A stretch of DNA of 64,000 nt, from assembly GCF_000426065.1 (NCBI RefSeq), contig NZ_AUEQ01000009.1, positions 310,001 to 374,000 of the forward strand. The letters run 5' to 3'. The notes under the pieces are model-generated. The model searched no databases. It was not told the DNA's origin and saw only the letters and a list, made by a program, of their open reading frames with translations. Source of the stretch: Mycobacterium sp. URHD0025. Its GTDB lineage: Bacteria > Actinomycetota > Actinomycetes > Mycobacteriales > Mycobacteriaceae. Shown here piece after piece: positions 20,131-29,415 of this stretch. The position numbers and the translations under genes are program-made. Every line of letters starts with the position of its first letter. The stretch's first letter is position 1.

Positions 20131-21674
20131 AGATGATTGGTGACCGAGGCCGGTGTCACCGTCAGCGCCTCTACCGCCAACGAATGCGCCTCGAACGTCT
20201 CCATGGTGAGCTGAACCGGAATCCATGACGCCGGTGCCTGCGGCCAACTGACGTCCATCGAGGTGATCCTCCCCTCGCAGTCGTCGAAGTACGCACACGG
20301 TATCGAGAGGTCCTCCGGTTGGGTCGGCTGGGTAACCGACAGCTTCAGAGAGTCGACGGCCAGGCCGTGTGTGTTCTCCGCGAGGAATACGACAGCCAGT
20401 CGGGAATGGGTAACCGACACCCCGTCGAGGGTCAGCCCGCGCGTATTGCCCAGCCCCACACCACCATTGCCCTCGGACACCGATATCGCGCCCACGGTAC
20501 ATGCGGAGAGTCCAAATCCGGTGACTGGTTGTGCCGTCAGTGATTCCACCCGTACCGCCCAGTTGGTGCAATTGCGAATATCCACGTTGCCCGCCGTCAC
20601 GTCGAAATCTGTGAACCGGCCGTCCGCGCCGGGACCCGGGCGCGCGAGCAACTGGATGCCCATCTCACAGCCGGAAACCGAGATATCTTCCAGGCGCACG
20701 CGGCGAGACGCCACATGCTGCCACTCGCTTTCCGCGGTGATCTCTGCCGTCGAGTCGATCATGACACCTGCCCCGCTTCGCTTCTCAGTCACGTTCAGCT
20801 TGCGGAGCTGCACTCGATTGGCGCCCGAGAGTCGAACGCCGTTGGCCCGCCCGCCGGAAATCTTGACATCCGTGATCTCGAAATCGGCGTTCGACCAATC
20901 CGTCAGTTCCGGGAACGCGAAGGTCTGCTCATCCCTCTTGAAGAGAGGCAGATCGGAATACTCGGTTACCAGCGCGAGTCCGTCGTCCCCGTTGTCGGTT
21001 ACGGTCAGTCGCTGGATGCGCGCGCGTCGGCACGCGTTGACATGCAGTCCATCGGCCGCTGTGTCATGCACCTGCACGTCGGTCATATCGATTCCGAACA
21101 CACCGATGAGGATTACCCCCGCCTGCGGACTGGATCGGATCTCGCAACCAGACACGACCACATCGCTGACTGGTGCCGGCTCTCCACTCCAGCCGCGAGG
21201 TGGGTTGTCAAGCACAGTCGGATAGCCGATGATCCTGATCCCGTCGCCCAGTGAGCGCGGCGGCCGGGATGGCCACCGAATCTTCACATTGCGTAGTGCG
21301 ATGCGCGAAGCCGGACCGGTGATCAGGATTCCATGGCTGGTCCCAGTGCCGTCGACCTCATCGAGGTTGTCCATGACCAGTTCCGCACCACTGTCGAATT
21401 CGATGGCTACATCGGAGATTCCGGTAATCGAAATCGCGGCCATGCCGGGCGGGTTCTGCTCGGCGAACCTGTACTTCCCGTTCGGGAAGTACAGGGTGTC
21501 GCCCGACCTCAGCGCTCGGACCGCGGCCTGGATTCCCGCTGAGTCGTCGGTCTCACCATTCCCGGTTGCGCCGTAGTCGCGCACGTTTACCGAACGCAGC
21601 CTCGCGTGCGGCGCACATCCCGCCAGTACCGCCAGCGCCGCCGCAGACAGTACCGATCTTCGCGGGATACTCAC
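20118..21674 (-). CDS. Tat-exported beta-helix lipoprotein (pectate-lyase-like paralog)
   Basis: A predicted 518-residue lipoprotein from GTG 21674, two bases after the polymerase stop. The N-terminus VSIPRRSVLSAAALAVLAGC combines a twin-arginine motif with a lipobox (LAGC), so it should be exported folded and then lipid-anchored. The body matches the plus-strand paralog closely (VNVRDYGATGNGETDDSAGI; GDGIRIIGYP; CEIRSSPQAGVILIG; VHDTAADGLHVNACRR; TVTDNGDDGLALVT). One paralog is thus predicted to be soluble and the other surface-anchored. It is the last gene of the minus-strand EPS operon. It may process or retain the polymer. Confidence 0.82.
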   Translation of the reverse strand: MSIPRRSVLSAAALAVLAGCAPHARLRSVNVRDYGATGNGETDDSAGIQAAVRALRSGDTLYFPNGKYRFAEQNPPGMAAISITGISDVAIEFDSGAELVMDNLDEVDGTGTSHGILITGPASRIALRNVKIRWPSRPPRSLGDGIRIIGYPTVLDNPPRGWSGEPAPVSDVVVSGCEIRSSPQAGVILIGVFGIDMTDVQVHDTAADGLHVNACRRARIQRLTVTDNGDDGLALVTEYSDLPLFKRDEQTFAFPELTDWSNADFEITDVKISGGRANGVRLSGANRVQLRKLNVTEKRSGAGVMIDSTAEITAESEWQHVASRRVRLEDISVSGCEMGIQLLARPGPGADGRFTDFDVTAGNVDIRNCTNWAVRVESLTAQPVTGFGLSACTVGAISVSEGNGGVGLGNTRGLTLDGVSVTHSRLAVVFLAENTHGLAVDSLKLSVTQPTQPEDLSIPCAYFDDCEGRITSMDVSWPQAPASWIPVQLTMETFEAHSLAVEALTVTPASVTNHLGVG

Positions 21675-21676
21675 CG

Positions 21677-23017
21677 TTACGCACCGAGCGAGGTATCGGC
21701 GAGAGCTCTCGCATCCAGACCTGTTCTCCGCTTCGACGTGAACGGCCACCGGGCTGCCAGTACCGCGCATCCCACCGTCGCCATCAACAGGAAGATGACG
21801 AAGCCGTAGCTCACGATCTGGATGCGCCAGACTTCCGAGAAACAGTAGGCCAGAATGCCGCCGGAGGCCGCGACGACTGGGCTGTAGCGGACGATCTTGG
21901 CGAGTAGGAATCCGCACAACCCGTAGAGAATGAATGTGTAATACCAGCCCCAGGCTCCGAAATCAGAGTACGTATCGGCGAAGACTGAATTTGTGAAGAA
22001 GCTCGACCCGAAAGATGCCGAGTAGCCGTAGACCTCGGCGCCCTTCCAGCTGTTGTCCTTGGTCACCTTGTTGAACTGGAGGAACGTCGGTTCGATCGCG
22101 TTGACGGAATCAACCGGATCACCGTCCTTTTCCCAGTTCCCCAGCATGATCGCGCCAGAAGCCCCGAGCTGCACTTGGGCCGGAACGGAAAGGTATGCGC
22201 CCATCTGAAAGAAGTTCATGGCCACGGGGCTCGTGACACCAACATCGCGATAGTAGTTGGCATTACGAAAGTAATTGAGCACAGCAAGAAGCGAGAATCC
22301 GACCAGCAGGATGGCGGCGATCGCCATCCATCGGCGGCGCCGGGCACCGGGCTTGCGCGACGGGACCGCCGTCTTCGCCCAGATGACAAGGTAGACAACA
22401 GTCGCCATCAACAACGACAGCCTGCTGGAGATCACCGCATTGAAGAACAACAGGAGCACACCGGCCACCATCAACGGCCAACCGATGATTCTCTTTCTCC
22501 ACAGGTAGACCCCCAGTGGAGCGGCGAGGATCGTCGCGTAACGCAGTGTCCCGATGCCCGCAGATTGAGAGATCGACTGGCTGAACGCATTTGCTTGTTG
22601 AGAGCCGAGGGCACCGAGGATCGAGGTGGCACTCGCAATCTGGACGTAGGTGTAGCCGACGCCGACAGTGGCGATGGCTGCGATGAGCAGAAAGTATCGC
22701 TTCTCGAATTGCGGAGTGGCCGTCATCGTCATCAGCTTCGGCGACGGCGGACCTCCAGCGGAACCGAACCTCCAGCCCACAGTCGCCACCGCGACCATGA
22801 CTGCATACCAGATCAGCAGCAGGACGATGCCTTTCGGCTCGACCGGCGACGGGTCGGGCCATCCCGCCAGTTTCTCGAATGGTCCGCTCCGAAACTCGCG
22901 GTTTCGCCAAGCGGCCAAGGCTGCCCACGCGCCGAAAGACATCGCGACGGGGCCGAGAATGAACAAGGCCGGGGTGAACCACCTCGGCATCGGCGCTCGT
23001 TCACTACTGGGCACCAT
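21677..23017 (-). CDS. Wzy-like polysaccharide polymerase (polytopic membrane protein)
   Basis: A predicted 446-residue inner-membrane protein with roughly ten hydrophobic segments and a long loop before the last ones (QFNKVTKDNSWKGAEVYGYS region), the layout of O-antigen/oligosaccharide repeat-unit polymerases. Such proteins have little conserved sequence, so the call rests on topology and position, next to the flippase and chain-length genes. Start ATG 23017 overlaps the upstream gene by 14 bases; ATG 22990 is an alternative. It would join repeat units at the outer face of the membrane. Confidence 0.7.
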   Translation of the reverse strand: MVPSSERAPMPRWFTPALFILGPVAMSFGAWAALAAWRNREFRSGPFEKLAGWPDPSPVEPKGIVLLLIWYAVMVAVATVGWRFGSAGGPPSPKLMTMTATPQFEKRYFLLIAAIATVGVGYTYVQIASATSILGALGSQQANAFSQSISQSAGIGTLRYATILAAPLGVYLWRKRIIGWPLMVAGVLLLFFNAVISSRLSLLMATVVYLVIWAKTAVPSRKPGARRRRWMAIAAILLVGFSLLAVLNYFRNANYYRDVGVTSPVAMNFFQMGAYLSVPAQVQLGASGAIMLGNWEKDGDPVDSVNAIEPTFLQFNKVTKDNSWKGAEVYGYSASFGSSFFTNSVFADTYSDFGAWGWYYTFILYGLCGFLLAKIVRYSPVVAASGGILAYCFSEVWRIQIVSYGFVIFLLMATVGCAVLAARWPFTSKRRTGLDARALADTSLGA

Positions 23018-24251
23018 CGCCACCGTTGGCCGAGCGACGGCCGATTCGTAGCTTGCGTGCAGCAGCATCGACGACACCCTCGAAATCAGGGATATATCTA
23101 CGCGCCACCACGCGGTACAAGATCCCGGTGAAGATCTCGGCGATCACGAACGCCAGGAATATCGCGATCGTGGAATGCCATATGAACAGGAAGGCCAAGC
23201 CGATGGCCAGGTACACCACGGTGCTGACTGCGCGCACCCAGAAGACCACAGTGGTCTCGCCTGCTTTGCGCAACGCGGCGAACGGCACGGTGGACAGCAA
23301 CATCAGGCCCTTCCACACACAGGCCAACAGCAATGCCACCACCCCGACATTGCTCCAGGCCGGCCCGAAGACGAGCCGACCGAACCCACCGAATGCCGCT
23401 ACGAGAACTGCCACCAAACCGGCAACGAAGATCACGCCGACGATCGCGGCCTCACGCTTGTTCGCATGGGAGAGCAAGCGATATCTGCCGTACGAAATGA
23501 TCGGCTCCAACGCGCCCGAAACCGTTGAGATCACTCGGAAAGCCACCGAGGCCGCCGGTCCCATCGCGTACAACACAGCCGACGTGAGTGCCGGTACGAC
23601 GCTACCCACCACCGCTGTTTCGGCGGTGACCCAACTCGCCTTGGCGAGATCGGGGGGAAGACCCGAGCGGCCGAAAGGCGTCCGCGGCAGGTAGCGCATC
23701 AATATGGCGACGAGCGCACCCAGCGCCAGTATCCGAACACTGTGACCGCTGTGCTGCACAGCCAGGACGAGCGCGCACACACCAGAGACGATCAAGACCA
23801 TCGAGGCCACGGCTTCGCGCTTCCACCTGCCACTGACCATGCCGATCGAGCGGCCTACCAGCATTCCGGTCATCAGCCCGATTGCGCTGACCATCAAAAC
23901 CGCGTGCGGCGCGACGGCTGGGCCGAAGATCAGCAAGGCCGCCGAGACCACACTCAACAAGGCAATCCATAGCGGTAGGCAGAAGTTCTGATCCGCACCG
24001 GGAGTGGCAAGTCGACCTTCGATGATGAATGCGTTGATCAACTGGGCGACATAGACGCCGACCGTAAGCGCGAGCGCCAGAAAACCCTGCACCTCGATCG
24101 GAGCAATCCGGGCATACACGGCAATGAATATCGCCGGGAAGATGTTCAGCCCCAAGCCGGCGATGACCTGCACCACCGCGTGTAACGCCTTGCTTTCAGA
24201 CAATGACGTCTTTCGTCGAATTCTCACTGCCAGACGCGGACATGCCTTCAT
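23004..24251 (-). CDS. Wzx-like flippase (polysaccharide biosynthesis, MOP family)
   Basis: A 415-residue protein with about twelve membrane helices, resembling oligosaccharide flippases that move undecaprenyl- or polyprenyl-linked repeat units across the membrane. HAVVQVIAGLGLNIFPAIFI begins the first helix pair, and VFGPAWSNVGVVALLLACVW is typical of the C-terminal half in this family. It overlaps the end of the co-polymerase gene by 56 bases if the ATG at 24251 is used. GTG 24227 or TTG 24203 would shorten the tail and are equally possible. It lies between the polymerase and chain-length genes. Confidence 0.75.
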   Translation of the reverse strand: MKACPRLAVRIRRKTSLSESKALHAVVQVIAGLGLNIFPAIFIAVYARIAPIEVQGFLALALTVGVYVAQLINAFIIEGRLATPGADQNFCLPLWIALLSVVSAALLIFGPAVAPHAVLMVSAIGLMTGMLVGRSIGMVSGRWKREAVASMVLIVSGVCALVLAVQHSGHSVRILALGALVAILMRYLPRTPFGRSGLPPDLAKASWVTAETAVVGSVVPALTSAVLYAMGPAASVAFRVISTVSGALEPIISYGRYRLLSHANKREAAIVGVIFVAGLVAVLVAAFGGFGRLVFGPAWSNVGVVALLLACVWKGLMLLSTVPFAALRKAGETTVVFWVRAVSTVVYLAIGLAFLFIWHSTIAIFLAFVIAEIFTGILYRVVARRYIPDFEGVVDAAARKLRIGRRSANGGDGAQ

Positions 24252-25518
24252 TGTCTACATGCGGTCGCGATTTCCGACCGGAGTTCCGCGTGAATTTCCA
24301 CCATGGCATCGAGGTGAAGGCCGCGTTCAGAGGTGCTGCACTCGCCGCGCAGGCCGAACTCACGATATGAATCTGCTCCGCGGTGTCATAGCCGACCCGA
24401 CATACCACGACAAGGTCGGTGGCCGATGCGATCGCCTCTGGGATCGAACCCGTGTCACCTATCGCGCCGGCCTTCACGATCACCGTCGTTTCAGGATCGG
24501 GTCGGGTGATCGGTTCGTTTACAACGTGGACCGGGCCGTGTTCAGCAGCAGCCAATTCCAGCAGCGCTGCGACAGTCGATGTTCCCGAGCCGACCGAGGC
24601 TCCGACGAGCACGATCGTCCTGCGCACCTCGGGCGCGCCCAATTGCGCATACAGTTTGCGGCCGAGGATGACCTGCTCATCGCCCCAGGCCGGCCGGGGC
24701 GGCTGTGGCAGATCGATCACCGGAATGAGGGTGCGGTCGAAGGCGTCGGTGATGACGGAAGCCCCCGAGGCAACGGACAGGCGTCCGGACCGCTTACGAC
24801 GCGCCATCAGAATCAACGGCACGAGTGCGCCACCCAAGAACCCGCCCAGAACCGCTCCTATGGTCGCTCGATGGGAACTCACATAGTCGGTCATCGGCGG
24901 CTGCAGGACCGCCACCTTGCTCGACTGCGCGGCCTGCAGTCGGATTCGGTCACGCAGGGCCTGTATCGCTGCGCCTCCCGGACCGTCAGCAGTCTGCTGC
25001 CACTGACCGAGGGCGGGCAGGATGACCTGCAACTGCCGATCGGTTCGCTCGGCGAGTTGCTGCCCGTACAGATCGATGGTCATCTGCACGGCACGGATCG
25101 CGTCATCGCGCGACGGCGCCGTATTGCTGACGGACACCACGGACGATTGACCGTCCTGTACCACCTTCAGTTTGGGCGGTTTGGCTTTGCCGAGTTTTGC
25201 GGCGACAGCCTGGCCGAATCCATCGCCGGACAGATACGCCACCTCACCGGCGACATACCGCCCGGTGTTGTCCTGAGTTTGGGGCGTGGTTTGGCTCGCT
25301 CCGCCCGCGATGGCCACCAGGTCCGGCGGTTCGACGATGCGCACGAGCGCGGTCGCTGTCGTGTCCGCCGCCATCGCGCTGAAGAGAACCCCACCGAGCG
25401 CTGCGCCGACACAGAGACCGACGAGTGCGCCGGCGAGCAACTGAGTGAGCCAGTTGCGCGTCTCAACCTTCTTCACGGCCGCCAGAGCGGTCTCCGAGGT
25501 CCCTGGATTCGCAGTCAA
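24196..25518 (-). CDS. Wzz-type polysaccharide co-polymerase with degenerate kinase-like domain
   Basis: A 440-residue protein with a membrane segment near residues 27-50 (LLAGALVGLCVGAALGGVLF), an extracytoplasmic domain to about 215, and a second membrane segment (ATIGAVLGGFLGGALVPLIL), the layout of Wzz chain-length regulators. A cytoplasmic C-terminal domain follows, with TIVLVGASVGSGTSTVAALL where tyrosine kinases of this class have a Walker A loop. The loop lacks the Lys (GSGTST), so ATP binding is doubtful, and there is no Tyr cluster at the C-terminus. It probably sets polymer length together with the polymerase. It heads the PCP-wzx-wzy-beta-helix operon. Confidence 0.74.
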   Translation of the reverse strand: MTANPGTSETALAAVKKVETRNWLTQLLAGALVGLCVGAALGGVLFSAMAADTTATALVRIVEPPDLVAIAGGASQTTPQTQDNTGRYVAGEVAYLSGDGFGQAVAAKLGKAKPPKLKVVQDGQSSVVSVSNTAPSRDDAIRAVQMTIDLYGQQLAERTDRQLQVILPALGQWQQTADGPGGAAIQALRDRIRLQAAQSSKVAVLQPPMTDYVSSHRATIGAVLGGFLGGALVPLILMARRKRSGRLSVASGASVITDAFDRTLIPVIDLPQPPRPAWGDEQVILGRKLYAQLGAPEVRRTIVLVGASVGSGTSTVAALLELAAAEHGPVHVVNEPITRPDPETTVIVKAGAIGDTGSIPEAIASATDLVVVCRVGYDTAEQIHIVSSACAASAAPLNAAFTSMPWWKFTRNSGRKSRPHVDNEGMSASGSENSTKDVIV

Positions 25519-25707
25519 TGGAAACGTTCACCGTCCTTTGCTGAACACAGCGGAAGCAAAGCTGTCAGCCAGGACTCCGCGCCCCAGAACAGTGCTCGCC
25601 CTACACCAGCGGCCAGCAGTTTCCCACACCGCCGACCGACCGACACCTGCGCCCAAGGGTACCGTCACCAGCCTTTGCGGTTCAATTATTAGCCACTAGC
25701 AAACGCG

Positions 25708-27216
25708 TCAATATGCGCCCTTGCGTTTGAGAACAGCGCCGACTGTGCGCCAGATGATCACGAGATCCCCGACGACGGACCAGTTACCGGCATATGACAC
25801 ATCGAGCCGCACGCGATCTTTGTCCTCCAGGTCCGACCGCCCCGACACCTGCCACAAACCAGTCATACCGGGTTTGACGTGTTCGCGGTGCTCAATGAAG
25901 GCTGCATCCGATCCCGCTTCTCCGACAGCCAGCGGACGGGGCCCGACGATGCTCATCGACCCACCGAGGACGTTGAACAGCTGTGGCAACTCGTCGATGC
26001 TCGTGGCACGGAGAAATTTCCCGACCCTCGTCACGCACGAGTCGGAGGTTCGTTTGTGGAAAATACTGCCGTGCCGGTGACTTTCCGGCTGAGCTGTCTT
26101 GTCCGTATCCACGTACATGCTGCGCAACTTGATGATTTTGAACGGCTTGCCATTCATGCCCACCCGTTGCTGCTTGTAGAACACCGGGCCCCGGTCATCG
26201 AGTTTGATGGCCAACCCGGCGAGCGCGATCACCGGGAGCGCCACGACGAGTCCACAAGTGGCCAAGACAAGATCCAGTATTCGTTTGGTGATAACCGATA
26301 CTTTGTCGTGGGTAGGCGCATCGATCACGAATAGAGGCAAATTCTCCAGTGGTCGCAGTTGCAGCCGGTGGGTAGCCACCTCGGTCAATCCCGGGACGAC
26401 GATGAGTTCGGTGTTGATCGCCTGCATCCGCCACGCCAGGAACTTCACCTTTTCGGGCCCCATGTGCTCGGAATAGACCGCGGCGAGAGCATCGGCTCCC
26501 GCAGACTGTACGGCGGCCTCGATCTCACCATCTTCGGTGAAGCCGAGAATGGGAACGGCCCCGGTGGGCAGTTCCACCATCTGCCCGATCTGGTTTCCTC
26601 CATCAGGCGTGCACAGGCCGACAAGCTGATAACCGGCGCTCGGCGACCGCGCAAAATACTCGGACAACGTACGCGCCGCGTCAATATGGCCCAGCGCCAC
26701 GACGCGCGAAATGTATGTACCCCGCTTCCTCCGTCGACGCACGTCGGCCCGCAGCAGACTCCGGGTCACGAAAAGGCCGATCAATCCGAGGCCGAATGTG
26801 ACACCGAATTGGATGCGCGAGATCGGCATGTCGAGAAAGATCTCGACAGCCGCCGCAAGGGCATATGTCCAACCTGTTGCCACCGCAACCCGGCGATACT
26901 CCTCTGCCTGCCGGCCCACCAATGACAGATCACGTGTATGGGTGTATTCGAGGGCGATGAGCCAACCGAGGTAGATGCCGACCGCAAAGGCCGTGGCGGT
27001 GGTGAAGCTGGCGAAGTGATGATAGGCCAGCGAGGTTCCGACACGTTCGGCGACGACGACGGCCACCGCCAGCACCAGCGCATCCACTACCACCACACGA
27101 CGGTGATATGCGGATCTCCACCTGTGCGCTTGTGCCCGCGCCTTCGCAGGCTCGACGTCCGGACTGCCGAAAGTGGTCGCCTTGACCTTGGACGATGTGG
27201 TCAGATGCTCATTCAT
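25708..27216 (-). CDS. Initiating polyprenyl-phosphate sugar-1-phosphate transferase
   Basis: A 502-residue membrane enzyme that starts a repeat unit by moving a sugar-1-phosphate from a nucleotide sugar to polyprenyl phosphate. It has N-terminal hydrophobic helices (residues about 40-150), a Rossmann-like middle domain ([20 protein letters not shown]) and a C-terminal bacterial sugar-transferase domain with [59 protein letters not shown] and [17 protein letters not shown] 27216 ([10 protein letters not shown]) is preferred; ATG 27258 would add 14 residues. It diverges from the BcsB-like gene. The 190-bp gap downstream (25519-25707) is AT-rich, holds no gene, and must contain the PCP promoter. 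Confidence 0.9.
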   Translation of the reverse strand: MNEHLTTSSKVKATTFGSPDVEPAKARAQAHRWRSAYHRRVVVVDALVLAVAVVVAERVGTSLAYHHFASFTTATAFAVGIYLGWLIALEYTHTRDLSLVGRQAEEYRRVAVATGWTYALAAAVEIFLDMPISRIQFGVTFGLGLIGLFVTRSLLRADVRRRRKRGTYISRVVALGHIDAARTLSEYFARSPSAGYQLVGLCTPDGGNQIGQMVELPTGAVPILGFTEDGEIEAAVQSAGADALAAVYSEHMGPEKVKFLAWRMQAINTELIVVPGLTEVATHRLQLRPLENLPLFVIDAPTHDKVSVITKRILDLVLATCGLVVALPVIALAGLAIKLDDRGPVFYKQQRVGMNGKPFKIIKLRSMYVDTDKTAQPESHRHGSIFHKRTSDSCVTRVGKFLRATSIDELPQLFNVLGGSMSIVGPRPLAVGEAGSDAAFIEHREHVKPGMTGLWQVSGRSDLEDKDRVRLDVSYAGNWSVVGDLVIIWRTVGAVLKRKGAY

Positions 27217-27386
27217 CGGCGGTCCACCAGACGTTGGGTCGGGACGAAAACTGCGCATGAGATGTGGCCATCTTCCTCACCCGCCACATTACGTCTCGTG
27301 ATTATGGCGCGTAAGTATTTACTCGACAACGATTTCGGATGCCGAACATCCGGTCGAAGCCAACCACTTCGCCGGCTACTCGCGCG

Positions 27387-27392
27387 TATAGT
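27387..27392 (+). promoter_or_regulatory. -10 box of the BcsB-like operon
   Basis: TATAGT is close to an ideal mycobacterial SigA -10 and predicts a start near 27399, leaving a leader of about 43 bases before the GTG at 27442. No convincing -35 is visible. On the other strand CATAAT at 27301-27306 may serve the sugar transferase. Confidence 0.5.
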
Positions 27393-27441
27393 CCGACGCC
27401 AGTGTAGGTTTCCGCAAACTGGGGTCCGAAAGTGGAGAATC

Positions 27442-29415
27442 GTGAATCCGGTCCGTACACCGTCCTCGCCCAATTCGGATTACCTGTCGCGTGTCCGCCG
27501 AACTGTCCGTCTGATATTCGCGCTACTCGTAACCGCGAGTGCGCTCGCCGCACCGGCGACCGCAGATACCGAATCCGATCCCGTGACACTGTCATGGCCA
27601 TCCCTCGGCCTGCCACGCACGGTCAACCTCAACGCACCCAACAGCAATCAGGATTTCAACGTGCCTGTCCCGAGCGGACTCAGCGCGACCCGGTTACACG
27701 GGCTGATTCACTCACCGGTGAATCTGGGCGCCGGCTACCTCGAGGTCTCCGACCCGAACGGGGGATTCCTGGGAGCGGTGAATTTGCCTCCGGTGGCTGC
27801 GAACCAGGCCGTCACGCCCTTCACTGTTGATATTTCGGCTGCCCGCCTTCGAGGTTCGGCGATTGGACTGTCGTTCACCGTGCGCCAGGTGGATGGCACC
27901 GGCCAGATCTGTGGGCCCATGCAACAGCTCCGGATAACCGATCTCGATGTCGACTTCACTGGTACCGAACCGGCGCCCGCGACGGTCGGAACGTTCTTCC
28001 CACCTGTACTCCAACGAGTCACGATCTACGCGCCCAATGACGCCGACTCTTCCGAGCAGCAAGCGGTTCTCACGTTGGCGTCCGCTTTGGCTCGGGAATA
28101 CGCGCCACAGCCGCTGGGGGTTACCGTCACCGGCCAGCCCCGCGGCGCTTACCCTCCGCCTGCCGGCCGGTTCACCCGTGCGGTTGTCGTCGAACGTGGA
28201 CCCGCCGGCATCACTGTCACCAATGCCGGTACCCCGGGAACATTTCTCCGGTTATCGGGCCGGGGGGATGAACTGACCGCACAGACATCGTTGGTCGTCA
28301 ACGAACTGCAGGCACTGGCCCAGGTGGACACCGCCAGGGTTTACCAAGCAGGCAGCCGAACCACGCCCAGCGGTGACACCATGACATTCGAGGACTTGGG
28401 AATGAAGGGCCGGGCGGAGGTGCTCCGGTCCTCAGACATGTCGGTCAGCACCGACCGTGCCGCACTAGGGTCCGGTCGAATCGAGAGCGCACGAGTGCAT
28501 CTGCTCGCCGATTACACTCCCGTGGCCAAGGAAGACGCTGCTACGGCAATGGTGCGTGCCAACGGTGTCGTGGTGCACACCCAGGCCCTCGATCAGACCG
28601 GCCGAGTTGATGCCACTTTCGAGCTGCCGAAACAGGCTCTCACTCAACAGGTTTCGCTCGACTTTGCCCTGACCTACACGCCACGTCAGCTGTGCGGACC
28701 GATGATCGCGCCGCTCACTTTCCAGGTTGACCCTCGGTCGAGCATCACCGTCGAACGCGGGGGGCCGGCACACGGTGGATTCAGCGCCTTGCCATCAGAG
28801 TTCAGCCCGAAGTTCTACGTCGCGCTGGACGGAACCAACCCGAACCAACTCAGCTACGCCACAAGGGTCCTCGCCGACATTGCACGACAGACGAAGACGC
28901 AACTGCTGCCGCAGGTTGTTGACGTCAAGGCCGCCGCCGATGCCTCCGAGGCCGCTCTGATCGTGGCAAATGCGAACTCCCTCAAGCAAACTACCTTGAG
29001 CCCGCCGCTGGGCGGCACCGGATCGGCAATCACTGTCGAACTGCCGACACAATTGCGCACGGAAATCGTGCGGGGCCTCGGGTCGATCCAGGTTTTCGCG
29101 GACGAGCCACGCGACCGGACCGTCGCGGTGATCACGACCACCGACGCGTGGACACTCGTGGATCCGCTGATTGACTACCTCGACCGGCCGGATATCGGCT
29201 GGTCACAGCTGAACGGCGACGTGCTGGCCGCCGGCGCGGCGGGAGTGCCGGTCAACGTGTCCATTCGCGACAATGACAATGCGACCGAGCCGGCACAATC
29301 CGGAAGTCGCAGCAACGCGGTGAAGGCCGCCGGTGGCATAGCGCTCGCCGTGTTGGTGGCGGTTGCCGGGACCATATGGTGGCGTCGCAAGAAGAGGAGA
29401 TCCATTGATGCGTAG
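27442..29415 (+). CDS. BcsB-like membrane-anchored carbohydrate-binding protein
   Basis: A 657-residue exported protein. After a signal segment (LIFALLVTASALAAPATADT) come beta-rich domains that resemble BcsB, the periplasmic partner of cellulose synthase: VTLSWPSLGLPRTVNLNAPN, LHGLIHSPVNLGAGYLEVSD, GQICGPMQQLRI, a second LCGPMIAPLTFQVDP copy, and NPNQLSYATRVLADIARQT. A C-terminal membrane helix (IALAVLVAVAGTIWWRR) anchors it. No cellulose synthase gene is in the window, so it may serve the Wzx/Wzy polymer instead. The start is GTG with GTGGAGA upstream. It is first in a three-gene operon with overlapping ends. Confidence 0.72.
   Translation: MNPVRTPSSPNSDYLSRVRRTVRLIFALLVTASALAAPATADTESDPVTLSWPSLGLPRTVNLNAPNSNQDFNVPVPSGLSATRLHGLIHSPVNLGAGYLEVSDPNGGFLGAVNLPPVAANQAVTPFTVDISAARLRGSAIGLSFTVRQVDGTGQICGPMQQLRITDLDVDFTGTEPAPATVGTFFPPVLQRVTIYAPNDADSSEQQAVLTLASALAREYAPQPLGVTVTGQPRGAYPPPAGRFTRAVVVERGPAGITVTNAGTPGTFLRLSGRGDELTAQTSLVVNELQALAQVDTARVYQAGSRTTPSGDTMTFEDLGMKGRAEVLRSSDMSVSTDRAALGSGRIESARVHLLADYTPVAKEDAATAMVRANGVVVHTQALDQTGRVDATFELPKQALTQQVSLDFALTYTPRQLCGPMIAPLTFQVDPRSSITVERGGPAHGGFSALPSEFSPKFYVALDGTNPNQLSYATRVLADIARQTKTQLLPQVVDVKAAADASEAALIVANANSLKQTTLSPPLGGTGSAITVELPTQLRTEIVRGLGSIQVFADEPRDRTVAVITTTDAWTLVDPLIDYLDRPDIGWSQLNGDVLAAGAAGVPVNVSIRDNDNATEPAQSGSRSNAVKAAGGIALAVLVAVAGTIWWRRKKRRSIDA

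Noticed and set aside
25700..25729. CAAACGC/GCGTTTG inverted repeat at the end of the sugar-transferase gene as a terminator
   Set aside because: Seven base pairs with a 16-base loop, partly coding and without a T-tract; not convincing.
26938..27441. In-frame extension upstream of the BcsB-like protein
   Set aside because: It overlaps the sugar-transferase gene on the other strand and has no signal peptide; the GTG at 27442 has a ribosome site and a signal segment.
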